From positions 2,356,001 to 2,420,000 of the forward strand of contig JAGVVL010000009.1 in the NCBI GenBank assembly GCA_018287875.1: a stretch of DNA of 64,000 nt. Reading direction: 5' to 3'. Shown in pieces: positions 1 to 9,012 of the stretch (its first letter is position 1; each line of letters begins with the position of its first letter). A program made the translations under genes and the position numbers. The notes under the pieces were generated by a model that ran no database searches, was not told where the DNA came from, and was given only the letters and a program-made list of their open reading frames with translations. The stretch comes from Nigrospora sphaerica (lineage: Eukaryota; Ascomycota; Sordariomycetes; Amphisphaeriales; Apiosporaceae).

Positions 1-2039
1 CCAGCCGCGAACTCCTGGGTGATCCCTTGGCCAGCATCCAGCAGAAGCTTGAACAACTCGATATCAAGTTCCTAGCCGACTATCATGCCAACGCCACCAC
101 CCATGTCATTTCGAAGAAGCGCAATACCTCGAAGGGCCTCCAGGCATTGATCAACTCCCGCTACATCGTCACCAGTCAGTTCGTCGATGAGATCGTGGCA
201 GCCTCCGTGCCAGAGCAGATTGAAGAGGGAGTGCATAGGAGCAGACTAGAGGCCGATTTCGACACCAACTGGCCGGATGCTCTAAAGTACCTGCCACCCG
301 CGGGCAACGAGCCTGCTGCTCGACCCGTGGCTGCATTCGCCCCCAATCCGGCCAGAGCAGAGCTATTTGATGGATACACATTCATCTTTTACGACAAAAC
401 TCAGCACGACTGTCTCCTCGGGCCCATCTCGAATGGAAAGGGGAAGGCAGTGTTTAGAACTGTCACCCCCATGCAAACGGAGACCGACGACTTCGTCCGG
501 TATGTAAAGGAAATGGCTGGAGAGAAAGGTCTGGGCGAGTTTGAAGACGGCAGCCAGGGGAGAGGTGTGGTGGTAGTGAGGTATTTACCTCAATCCCCTC
601 CTGACATCGCGGCCTGGTTTTCTCGGTTCCACACCGACGTGTCACTACGGTTGGACCATCGTTTGGTCGATCAGAAAGACTTTCTTGACGCAATTTTGGC
701 TTGTGATGCCAGTCTCCTAAGGCGCCCACTCGAGGAAGAATCGCCGCCTGCGACTCAACAAGTACACCGGGAACCATCACCGCCTCCAAGGCAACAATCC
801 GTGGGTACTGAGACGGAATCGGCCGAGTCTCAAGAATCGACTACGCCACGTCGCCCCGTCCGAGGCCCTGCCAAAAGCCGTTTCAGAGGGTTTGTGAAAG
901 ATGACTCAGACGACGATATGCAGGGTGGCATGACGGATCTACCACCCCCACCAGCATACGCTCCTGTAGCACAGGTTTCTCACGAGCCGCCGCAGGAAGA
1001 AGGTCTGTTTGTATCTCAGGAGGCTGAAGAGCCAGCTGAGGCGATGCATGGAGACATGCCGTCTCATCGGAAACGACCGGCGCCCCTTCCTCAATACGAG
1101 GCCGAAGATGTGATGGACGAGTTTGCGCCGAACGCTGCACGGATAAAGCGGCGAAGAATCGAAGCCGGCGGAGACGCGAACGCCCGCCAGGCACCGGTAC
1201 CAGAGGCAAACGTCGGACCCAGCAAGTTAAAGAAAGAGAAGAAGGAGATTGACTACCTGGAAATAGCGTCACGGAACCGCGCCGAAGCAGAGGCCCGAGC
1301 GGCAGAAGAACGGGAAGCGCTGAAGGCCTTGGCTGAGGACTTCGACCCCGCGGAAATTCGCCGTTTGCGGATAGAGGAGCCGATAGAAGTTCGTCAAGCG
1401 GCACCAATAGTCCGATCGCGGGACGAAGATGTCGCCGATGGGCGCTGGGACCCCGCATGGAACGGACGGAAGAACTTCAAGAGGTTTCAGCAGCGTGGGG
1501 CCGTAAACCCGGCGAGACCCCCGCAGCGCATCATCCTGGGTCTTGAAGAAGCCAAAAAGAAACCCACCGGCCTTGGCGATGAGTACTGGTTGGAGGATGA
1601 TCCCAACAAGACCTGGGGGAGGGACGGAACAAGGCGGGGAAGGAGGAACAGAGAGCTGAGATACGCGAGTCTGAATACGAGCAGGGACAGCCAGAGCTCA
1701 CGGCGAACCGCGGCCGTCCCCAGCCCGCCACCAGCGGCATCTGCGCCCAACAGCACCAGGGACGCATACACCATTGACGACGGCGAAAATGAGAACGTCG
1801 ACATCTTCTCCTCGGCCCGGAGCAGAAGCACCAGAGCGGCGGCGTCAGAGAGCGCGCAAAATTCGCAAGTTACCATCGCCTCACGGATGTCCAGGGACTC
1901 ATGGACCGCGGCCAAACGGCCGGCTGCAGCGCCACCACCATACGAGCAGCCAACCAAGAGATCCAGGATCATCGAAGTTGAGGAGAGCGACGATGAAGAG
2001 AGCGATGGCGAGCTGCGGTTCCGTTTCCGAAAACGGTGA
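1..2039 (+). CDS. nbs1: NBS1/nibrin homologue, 3' part (Mre11-Rad50-Nbs1 complex)
   Basis: This is the C-terminal part of the Nbs1 subunit of the Mre11-Rad50-Nbs1 complex, which senses DNA double-strand breaks in the nucleus and recruits the Tel1/ATM kinase. The frame is open from base 3, so the gene starts upstream and the FHA domain is missing here. The first 230 or so residues look like the tandem BRCT region (LINSRYIVTSQFVDEI near the start). A long disordered middle follows. Near residue 482 from base 27 is RKNFKRFQQ, which matches the conserved NFKKF-type Mre11-binding motif. The protein ends with an acidic stretch and FRFRKR, like the C-terminal FxF Tel1/ATM-binding motif. Motif order and spacing fit the family well. 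No intron is needed in this part. It converges with the cytochrome b5 gene. Confidence 0.88.
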   Translation, partial: SRELLGDPLASIQQKLEQLDIKFLADYHANATTHVISKKRNTSKGLQALINSRYIVTSQFVDEIVAASVPEQIEEGVHRSRLEADFDTNWPDALKYLPPAGNEPAARPVAAFAPNPARAELFDGYTFIFYDKTQHDCLLGPISNGKGKAVFRTVTPMQTETDDFVRYVKEMAGEKGLGEFEDGSQGRGVVVVRYLPQSPPDIAAWFSRFHTDVSLRLDHRLVDQKDFLDAILACDASLLRRPLEEESPPATQQVHREPSPPPRQQSVGTETESAESQESTTPRRPVRGPAKSRFRGFVKDDSDDDMQGGMTDLPPPPAYAPVAQVSHEPPQEEGLFVSQEAEEPAEAMHGDMPSHRKRPAPLPQYEAEDVMDEFAPNAARIKRRRIEAGGDANARQAPVPEANVGPSKLKKEKKEIDYLEIASRNRAEAEARAAEEREALKALAEDFDPAEIRRLRIEEPIEVRQAAPIVRSRDEDVADGRWDPAWNGRKNFKRFQQRGAVNPARPPQRIILGLEEAKKKPTGLGDEYWLEDDPNKTWGRDGTRRGRRNRELRYASLNTSRDSQSSRRTAAVPSPPPAASAPNSTRDAYTIDDGENENVDIFSSARSRSTRAAASESAQNSQVTIASRMSRDSWTAAKRPAAAPPPYEQPTKRSRIIEVEESDDEESDGELRFRFRKR

Positions 2040-2405
2040 TACTCCGGTGCTTTTGATGCGATATTGGACCTGGGTTAGCATGGAACTGGGGAATACAATA
2101 GTCGACCAAGGCAGCGCGCAAATTATTGATCAATGCACGGGATGGGGGGGGGGGGGGATACGCAAAAGCCGACGGGCCAAGAACGCTCAATGTCGACGTA
2201 GTCGAGTTCGCTCAGGTGACTACACTATTGGGGTATCTCTCTATTCGACCGTGCCATGCTTACACCAAGACTATGCATCATATCGGGTATTTAAGCCAAT
2301 ACCAGGCACGTATACCCATGCTGGCCTTGCGCTGTACTGCTCGCGCCTCCGTGAACAATTACGCAATCCGCAGTCGTAAGGCTCCCGAAAGGATGCAAGG
2401 TCCAC
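2040..2405. other. Intergenic spacer between convergent genes
   Basis: This 366-base stretch separates the 3' ends of NBS1 and the cytochrome b5 gene. It holds a run of 14 G at 2144-2157. I see no coding exon or RNA gene in it, and it is presumably shared 3' untranslated sequence. Confidence 0.7.
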
Positions 2406-3473
2406 TCAGTCCATAGCATCCATCTCATTCTTCTGTTCCTCGCCCTCCTCCACCAGCATGCCTATCAAGGAGCTAGCCAGCATGCCCTCGTAGTTGACCC
2501 AGGGGTGGATCTCGCCAAACAGCCGGGTGCCGTCGCGGCCGGCGACGCGCAGAAGCTCGGGCTCGCCGCCGGGGTGGAAGGGCAGGTAGGGGGTGATGTT
2601 GTAGACACGGCCGCCGAAGACGGTCCAGGCGTCCTTGCCCTTGCGTCCGGTTTGCTTGCGCAGCATGCTGGGCGTGACCTTGAGGTAGGGCGTGCCGGCG
2701 GGCAGGTTCCGGAGGTCCGACGTGGGCGCCTGGGCGAGGCGGGCCCAGTCGAGCGGCGAGTGGCCGGGCGTGAGGATAACCTTGCGCGACGGCTTGGCGG
2801 GCTTGGACGAGTGCGTCGGCGGCGGCGCCAGGGTCGAGGAGCCCGACTGGCGCGCCGAGGTGGCCAGGCTGTTGGGGGCGGCGCGGCGGCTCGGCGCCGG
2901 CGACAGCGTGTTGGCGTTGGGCACGCTGTTGAGCGTCGGCGGCCGCGGCGGCGGCGGGGGCATCATGAGGGAGGCGCCGAGCGTCGCGCCGGGCGCGGGC
3001 GCGGGCGCGGGCCGTGCGTGGGCAGCGCGAGCCTGCGAGGCGGCCGAGGTGGGCGGCGACGAGGAGAGCGAGAAGGAGGGCACGCTGTTCACAGGCGACG
3101 GGCCGGCCGCCCTGGCCTTGGGCGTCGTCTGCACGGGCGTCTCGGCCTCGTCATCGGCGGTGATGACGTGTGGTTCCAACGGCGGCGGAATCACCGCAGG
3201 GCGGGCAGGCTGCAGTGAGGCGCGGGTGGAGGGCTCATGGTCGTCGGCGGCGGTGGTGGTAACAGTTACGGGCGGCTGGCGCGCTCCATTCTCATCATCA
3301 ACGCGACCTCGTTCGGCAGGCGGCGTGCCGGCGCGGGGCAAGGCGGTGCTGGGGGGTTGCTCGATCCGGGGGTCACGCCGCCAGAAGGCCAGCAGGGTCT
3401 GCAGCAAGGGGGGCCGTCGGAAGACCAGATAGACGACGGAGGCGAGAATGAGCGAGAGGCCTACGACGGCCAT
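2406..3473 (-). CDS. Membrane-anchored cytochrome b5 heme-binding domain protein
   Basis: 355 residues, single exon. The start at 3473 is chosen because it opens directly into a hydrophobic anchor (VVGLSLILASVVYLVF, residues 3-18). The frame continues upstream, but that sequence looks like 5' leader. Residues 30-240 are disordered, rich in Pro, Ala and Ser. The last 100 residues form a cytochrome b5-like domain: FHPGGEPELL carries the first heme-ligand histidine and FGEIHPWVNYEGML the second. The layout resembles the yeast Irc21-like group of b5 proteins and predicts an electron-carrier domain facing the cytosol from the endoplasmic reticulum or another membrane. The partner enzyme is not evident from the neighbours. 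The domain call is firm; the Irc21 link is an inference. Confidence 0.82.
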   Translation of the reverse strand: MAVVGLSLILASVVYLVFRRPPLLQTLLAFWRRDPRIEQPPSTALPRAGTPPAERGRVDDENGARQPPVTVTTTAADDHEPSTRASLQPARPAVIPPPLEPHVITADDEAETPVQTTPKARAAGPSPVNSVPSFSLSSSPPTSAASQARAAHARPAPAPAPGATLGASLMMPPPPPRPPTLNSVPNANTLSPAPSRRAAPNSLATSARQSGSSTLAPPPTHSSKPAKPSRKVILTPGHSPLDWARLAQAPTSDLRNLPAGTPYLKVTPSMLRKQTGRKGKDAWTVFGGRVYNITPYLPFHPGGEPELLRVAGRDGTRLFGEIHPWVNYEGMLASSLIGMLVEEGEEQKNEMDAMD

Positions 3474-5231
3474 GGCAGGGGGGTGGCCGCGACGAGGCGG
3501 AGACGCAGGCGCAGGCTCGGAACTTGGGGGAGGGATCGAAAGGCAATGCAATCGATCAGTGAATGGAAAGCCGGCATGTGACGAGTGATGCTGTGCCGTG
3601 TCGTACTTTGTGCTGTGCTCGGCCGGGGCTGGGCTGCTTCTGGCTTGGCCAGTCAATCCATGGCTTCTAGATGGGCGGACTGGCTGGTTGACGGCCTTCG
3701 AAACGAATTCTGGCGGTGGGGCCCGGGGCCCGCCGTGTGGGGCCACTTTGGGTGGAATCTCGAACCACGAGGTCGGCCAAAGTACCGGTACTTGGCTGGG
3801 TTTTGACACTTGTGCAAGTCCTTAGGCCCATAGCCAAGGCAAGACCGCCAGCGAAAAAGCAGCACTAGCCGGCCATGGACAAGTGCTATACAATTTCTGT
3901 CGGCATCATTCTGGTCTTTTAGGCAGGAGACCTACCTACCTCTCTGCGTAATATTCGAATCCCCGCTCTGCTTCTGTACCGTTCAGATTGAGGGAGGGGG
4001 GGGGAAAGGGGGGCTCGACTGATGAACCAGACTTCCGAGTGAGGCTCGTCCTCATTTCGTGCTTCCGAAACGTCCCTGAGGGCCGGAGTGGGTAGCCTGG
4101 CCACTGCTACTGCCGTTGCTGTGACCCGTATTTTATGAACGGCATCAGGGCGGGCGCGGCGGTTCAAAGGCATTGGCTGGCATGGGCTGGTCACGCTGTC
4201 GTCGGGGGCGTGAGACCGATGGCACGGTTTCCCTGGCGGGCGCGGGCGGCATGGGAGATCTGCGGGGAAGGTTACAGAGACAGGCATAAAGCAACAATCT
4301 CCCCCCCCTTTCCTCCTGTATGTACATCAGCGTGGAATAGCACACCGCGCATCTGGCGGTGACTAAAAATACATGTTACGGCGTGCCTCCCTCCTCAGGG
4401 CAGCAGGATAGGTACAGTACATGATCGGAAAGCGCGTTATGGAAATGCCTCCGCCTGCCCGTCCCATGCCGGACAGTCTGGATGGATGAATGATGGGCTG
4501 TGGATGGTACGGAAGAAGCGCTGCTGGGCCCGGCCGGGGTCATTTCACACAGGCCCCCCCCCCCCCCCCCCCCAATCCGCAGGGCTCTGGTGGTCCTGCA
4601 TTCTCCGATTCCGTCCCTAGGAGTTAGTTCCCTAGGGTCCTTTTCCCATCATCCATGCCAGTGGGCTGCAAGTGCAGACAGACACGGGACAAGTCAGGAG
4701 ATACCCGTATTTGTTCAGACACAATGGGCCTCACGCAGCATGAGGGGGTGAAGGGATTAGTTTTGAACGGTTTTTAGTGAAAATTAGGCGAGTGGTGCGT
4801 CCATCATCGTCTTGGTTCGGCCGTCGCATGTCCCACCTGTCCCGTATTGAGATGCCCGCCTCGCTGGACCGTACGTCTTCCCAATCTTCAAATTAGCAGT
4901 GAAGCAATCTCGGGGCCCATACCAATCACCACCACGGCGGACAGGCGCAACCGGTCCCCATCAGCACGAAACCAGGGTCCCTCCCGGACAACATTGCTGG
5001 GTACATGGTGTCGACGCTACTGTTGGATGGGGTCCTCAGCGGGCAAAACATCCCTCGGTCAAGTGTGCTCTGGAACTGGAACTTGTACCCGGAACCTCCT
5101 TGTTCGCCCGCCTGTCTCCTGTCCTGCAGGCTGCCCAACGCAGTCGTTGACGCCCGCAACCTCAGGTCGCCCGCGAGTCGGTTGCCCATCCTTACTATAG
5201 ATCCCACAAGCATAGGGGGGGCGCCGCGAAG
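3474..5231. other. Divergent promoter region with a C20 tract
   Basis: This 1.76-kb region lies between two divergently transcribed genes. It contains a run of 20 C at 4554-4573. The short open frames here overlap each other on both strands and match nothing I recognise. It should contain both promoters and 5' leaders. Confidence 0.6.
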
Positions 5232-8006
5232 ATGCGCGCTCTCAACCCAACCCTCTCGAAACTCAGCAACACCACGACGTCCGGCAGCGGCACCCGCAAC
5301 AGCAGCGGCCACGCCAACGCCAACTCGACACCCGCCACCGCCGGCATCACCAGCGACAACCTTAACAGGCTCTCGCAGCCCAAACTCAGGACCGCAACAC
5401 CAGCCGCCACGCCAGCCCAAAGAGTCGCCGCTTCGCCTGCCCTGCGCTCTGCCTCATCCGAAGCACGGCCGACCAATCCGAAACCCCGCCCATCCTCGCG
5501 TCAATCGGCAATCTCAGCAATTTCGAGCCATAGCAACAACGCCAACCACCACAACAATAAGTTGGGGGTGCCCGGCAACCAGCGCACAACCGCCCCCGAA
5601 CCGCTCTCCTCCCGAAGGGGCGCAAGACCCCCCACCATTATCACCACCACCGTGAGCAGGAACCCGCGCCTTGCTGTGCGCTCCGAACCACCATCTACAA
5701 CGAAAGCGTCGTCCCTCGCAAAATCAACAAGTGCTGCTGCTGCCGCCGCCGCACTTCTACCCGCCTCTGCGTCTGCGTCTGCGCCTGCGCCTGCGCCTGC
5801 ACCCTCGCCGAGACGCTCGTCTGCGCGCTCCACCGCTACTGCTGCTTCCGACGCCGCCGCCTCTCGTCCGGCCCTGTCTCCCTCCTCCCCCCCGAGGCTG
5901 CCTTCCCACGCACGCAATGACAATGCCACGTCAATGACGCAGCATCCCCCAACGTCGAAATCAGGAAGGATGCCGTACGATCGCTCGTCCACAGCAAATA
6001 ATGCTGCCCGTCCTCCCATGCCCACCCTGAGCGCCACAGCGTCCAGGGGCACGAATAAGGCACCCATCACCCCAAAGGTCGCCACCAAACCCTCCCAGCC
6101 GGGAGCCACTTCCACTGCTTCGCGCACGCCGCTTGCATCTCGCCCGCAGCGCCTTTCGGGACCCCCTTCGGGCGTGGGCGGCCCGCCCAGGTCTGCGCCC
6201 CAGTCCGACGATGACATTTCTTCGCACATCAGCCTCAGCGCCACTCCGAGATCTGGTACCCGACAGACTCGCGTCGACAGCGCCGGTAGCACCCCCAACG
6301 GGACACCGAATGCCGACCGTGGAGATGGTCGGCTTCGCAGTAACAGGTCCAGCATTGGCCGCTTGCCCACATCTCCCGTTGCAGACGCCCCCAAAAGACA
6401 ACATGTCACCTTCAACTCCATGCCCGGCTCGCGGCCCCACGCCAAGCAAGAAACCCATCACGACCCTGACTCCAAGTTTTTCTATGCTAGCAATGCAAAA
6501 CCTAGCCAGCAAGCTCCCCCGCCGAAGCCAACCCTGGCCAAAGCCCCCGTCTTCTTCTACGCCAACGGCAGCAGCGTAGACAACAAGTCGCATGGCCCGC
6601 CGACCTCGGCGCCTGCGCCTCACCATTCTATGGACGATGGTCTCTCCAGTAAATTCATGTACGCCAACGGGAAATCCGAACTGCGCCCGACCCCCTCGGC
6701 TCCCACCTCCCGCCCTTCGTCTATAATTTCAACGAGCTCCCGTACGGCCCCGGCCGGTAGGTCCGGAGCTTCTACAGTGGGATCCACGGTGGGATCATCC
6801 GTGGGGTACCCGATGGGCCAAAAACCGACGTCGCCTATCAAGTACAACCAGCCGGCGCCCATGGCCGAGGTTCTGAACGGCAGTCAAAGCCATCAGCATA
6901 CGGGTCGACCTCGCGCAGCATCGCCACCGCAGCTTGGCCCTTCGCCGGCTGTGATGCGTCGTTCGAGTACGGGGACCTCGCGCGAAAGCCACTCTCGATC
7001 AGGGAGCCTTGTAGTGGGAGAATCGGGCCTGAGGTCGCCCTACGTTGCCTCGGGGCCATCGTCGCCGTCTAGAGAATCGGCCTCGCAGCCGCAGCCGCTG
7101 ACACTGGCTTCCATTATACAAGCGGCCGAAGACTTTGGGGATGACCAAGACGAGTCCTCCTCCGCGGCAGACGACTCCCATTCCGACGTGCAGAGCCCTG
7201 CCAAGTCTACCCACTCTGCAGACAAGTCAACAAATTCCGCCGACCCCGCAAACGACCTCGTAGCGAACGCCCGTCGAGAGCGAAAAGTGCAGGACCTCCA
7301 GATAACGAATGCTTCTCTAGAGGCCATTAACCGGACGCTGGAGCGCCAGCTCCGCAAGCAGACATCGGAGTTAAGACGATTCAAGCGACTGTCTCGCTCG
7401 GGGCGTTTGTCCATGATCCCTGCCGAAGTGGCCGAAGAAGCCTTCGCGGTAGCCTCGAAAGATGTCGACGGCGACGGCCTGGCTCTGTCCGACTTGAGTG
7501 AGGGGGAGGAGCGCGAGCGCGCAGCCGAAGGCGAGGAAGACGACTCGTTGAGCGACACTGATTCGGCGTCAGGAGCGCTGAGCCGCAGCGTCTTGGCCGA
7601 GAGGGACGAAAAGCATCTTCACCGAGACGAGAAACGACTACAGCTAGACTTGTCGAGACACCAAGAATTGCTGATTGACTCGCAAAAGATCAACCAGAGC
7701 ATCAAGCGGTGTCTGGATTGGACCGAAGAACTCATCAAAGAGGGGAGAAAGGCTCTCGAATACCAAGTACGCGCGGCGGACGTGGTGATTCCCGGGCCGC
7801 GGGTGCTCAATCCGGCCGACGAAGACGACGACTTGACACAGGGCAGTATCGATTACGAACCGGGCCCCGACGACACGGCGACGCTGGATGACGAGGATGA
7901 GCCGAAGACTCTGGATGTGCCGATTACACCCATGCTGGCGGGATGGAAAAGCCAGGGTCATATGGACCGCGATAGTGGGATAGGGCTTCCCAAAGAGAGG
8001 GGGTGA
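5232..8006 (+). CDS. Large low-complexity protein with C-terminal coiled coils, function unknown
   Basis: 924 residues in one exon; the start has A at -3 in gcgaagATG. I do not recognise a named family. The first 660 residues are disordered and rich in Ser, Pro, Ala and Thr, with runs of alanine and alternating Ala-Pro near residues 170-195. Three short copies of an aromatic motif (KFFYAS, FFYANG, KFMYANG) begin at residues 415, 441 and 474. Two helical, probably coiled-coil segments follow at about 679-717 (LEAINRTLERQLRKQ) and 790-848 (LLIDSQKINQSIKRCLDWTE), separated by an acidic stretch. The end reads DRDSGIGLP. This layout suits a scaffold or cytoskeletal adaptor, which is only a guess. 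The stop is TGA-CTA and the frame remains open beyond it. Confidence 0.82.
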   Translation: MRALNPTLSKLSNTTTSGSGTRNSSGHANANSTPATAGITSDNLNRLSQPKLRTATPAATPAQRVAASPALRSASSEARPTNPKPRPSSRQSAISAISSHSNNANHHNNKLGVPGNQRTTAPEPLSSRRGARPPTIITTTVSRNPRLAVRSEPPSTTKASSLAKSTSAAAAAAALLPASASASAPAPAPAPSPRRSSARSTATAASDAAASRPALSPSSPPRLPSHARNDNATSMTQHPPTSKSGRMPYDRSSTANNAARPPMPTLSATASRGTNKAPITPKVATKPSQPGATSTASRTPLASRPQRLSGPPSGVGGPPRSAPQSDDDISSHISLSATPRSGTRQTRVDSAGSTPNGTPNADRGDGRLRSNRSSIGRLPTSPVADAPKRQHVTFNSMPGSRPHAKQETHHDPDSKFFYASNAKPSQQAPPPKPTLAKAPVFFYANGSSVDNKSHGPPTSAPAPHHSMDDGLSSKFMYANGKSELRPTPSAPTSRPSSIISTSSRTAPAGRSGASTVGSTVGSSVGYPMGQKPTSPIKYNQPAPMAEVLNGSQSHQHTGRPRAASPPQLGPSPAVMRRSSTGTSRESHSRSGSLVVGESGLRSPYVASGPSSPSRESASQPQPLTLASIIQAAEDFGDDQDESSSAADDSHSDVQSPAKSTHSADKSTNSADPANDLVANARRERKVQDLQITNASLEAINRTLERQLRKQTSELRRFKRLSRSGRLSMIPAEVAEEAFAVASKDVDGDGLALSDLSEGEERERAAEGEEDDSLSDTDSASGALSRSVLAERDEKHLHRDEKRLQLDLSRHQELLIDSQKINQSIKRCLDWTEELIKEGRKALEYQVRAADVVIPGPRVLNPADEDDDLTQGSIDYEPGPDDTATLDDEDEPKTLDVPITPMLAGWKSQGHMDRDSGIGLPKERG

Positions 8007-8228
8007 CTAGGAACCGCCAAACGCGATGCCACCATACCCGATGCCACCAAATCCGATGCCACCAAATCCGATACCGCCAAGCCCAACGACGCCAAGTCCG
8101 AAGCCACCGAATCCGGCACCGCCAAGTCCGGTACCAGCGAAACCAAAGTACACGAGCCCGGTGCAAGCGAGGCGTCAAGCGCCAGCACGAAACACATACC
8201 ACTTTCCTTGTTCACGTTTTGGACATGA
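8004..8228 (+). promoter_or_regulatory. Candidate stop-codon readthrough: TGA CTA plus 73-codon extension
   Basis: The stop TGA at 8004-8006 is followed by CTAG. UGA CUA is the established high-efficiency readthrough context in fungi and animals. The same frame then runs 73 codons to a second TGA at 8226-8228. The extension is not random: it is rich in Thr, Ala, Lys, Ser and Asp, uses C or G at most third positions in its first 44 codons, and ends in a hydrophobic LSLFTFWT. A read-through product would have 998 residues, counting the residue placed at the TGA. Alternative: a 54-base intron (donor GTCATA near 7956, acceptor ctag at 8010) would remove the stop in the same frame, but its donor is weak and its only TGAC branch site lies too close to the AG. 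A recent nonsense mutation is also possible. Confidence 0.5.
8013..8147 (+). repeat. Nine-unit 15-base tandem repeat, in phase with the upstream gene
   Basis: Nine imperfect 15-base units begin 6 bases after the stop of the coiled-coil gene. Each unit is five codons, so the repeat keeps that gene's frame. In that frame the units read TAKRD, ATIPD, ATKSD, ATKSD, TAKPN, DAKSE, ATESG, TAKSG, TSETK. Two units are identical (8043-8072). Several differences between units fall at third positions (AAA/AAG). Confidence 0.9.
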
Positions 8229-8922
8229 ATTAGCATCACCATATAGAGCATCAGGCGGCGACCACGGCGTTCATGAAAGCATCCCTTGGGTTTGAGGAAG
8301 AATTACGACTCGGGCGACTTGCAACTTTGTTCTTTGGCATTTCTTCGTTGTTTTTTTTTCTTTAAAAAGCATCGACATCGATGGGATACCCACAGGGAGA
8401 TGGATGCGATTCAACACACGGTCGACGGACGGGCGGGAGGGCACGATCGGACCAATCCCCGCACACTCGATTTTCAGCATATAAATTTGCCCCCTTTTTT
8501 TCCTTTAATGTTTAGATACCCCCCTTTCCCCTCCGCCCACCGCGGTGCGTTTATAGCAGAGATGTTGGCTCCATGAGCTAGGGGGCCCTACAGGGATGAA
8601 CCAGAGCTTGCTTAGAAACGACGAGGCGGAGCCAATAATCATTTACAATCCCTGTCTGCGCCGCCTGCTTCAGACAGCAACCTGTAGAGTGGACGTTTTA
8701 CGTCCCCACGGCCAGCACAGGCCTTCATTGGTGAAGAATGGCATAGACGATCCGCATCTACGACGGATAAAGCGCCGTGAGCACAGCGTGAAAGATGAGC
8801 GACGAGGAGGGTACGGGAGGACAAGAAAGGGGATCTACGTCGTCAACCAAGGCGGCGGGACAAAAGAGATGGATTGCCCAAGACACGATGCGAGCTCGAC
8901 GCAGTGCAAAGGTGACAAAAAG
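8229..8922. other. Intergenic spacer, no gene seen
   Basis: About 690 bases between the coiled-coil gene and the tRNA. It contains T-rich tracts near 8349 and 8496, probably 3' untranslated or terminator-like sequence. The small open frames present resemble no known protein. Confidence 0.55.
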
Positions 8923-9012
8923 GGGTCTCGCCGGGGATCGAACCCGGGACCTCGCGCAATTATTACTTAGAGTAAGCCCTAAGCGCGAATTATACCACTA
9001 AACCACGAGACC
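8923..9012 (-). tRNA. tRNA-Pro (anticodon AGG) with an 18-base intron
   Basis: Read on the minus strand, this folds as a full tRNA. The acceptor stem is GGTCTCG paired with CGAGACC, with discriminator C. The D-arm region reads TGGTTTAGTGGT. The anticodon stem is CGCGC/GCGCG with loop TTAGGG, giving anticodon AGG. The T arm reads GGTTCGATCC. An 18-base intron sits in the usual place, one base after the anticodon. The mature length is 72 bases. The sequence closely follows the eukaryotic tRNA-Pro pattern. RNA polymerase III transcription from the internal A and B boxes is expected. Confidence 0.93.

Noticed and set aside
3474..3809. 112-codon N-terminal extension of the cytochrome b5 protein
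   Set aside because: It would place a low-complexity stretch before a clean N-terminal membrane anchor; the shorter form is more plausible.
7956..8010. 54-base intron that would remove the TGA of the coiled-coil gene in frame
   Set aside because: Kept as an alternative but not preferred: the donor GTCATA is poor, the only TGAC branch site is about 4 bases from the AG, and it would remove the coding-like DRDSGIGLP.
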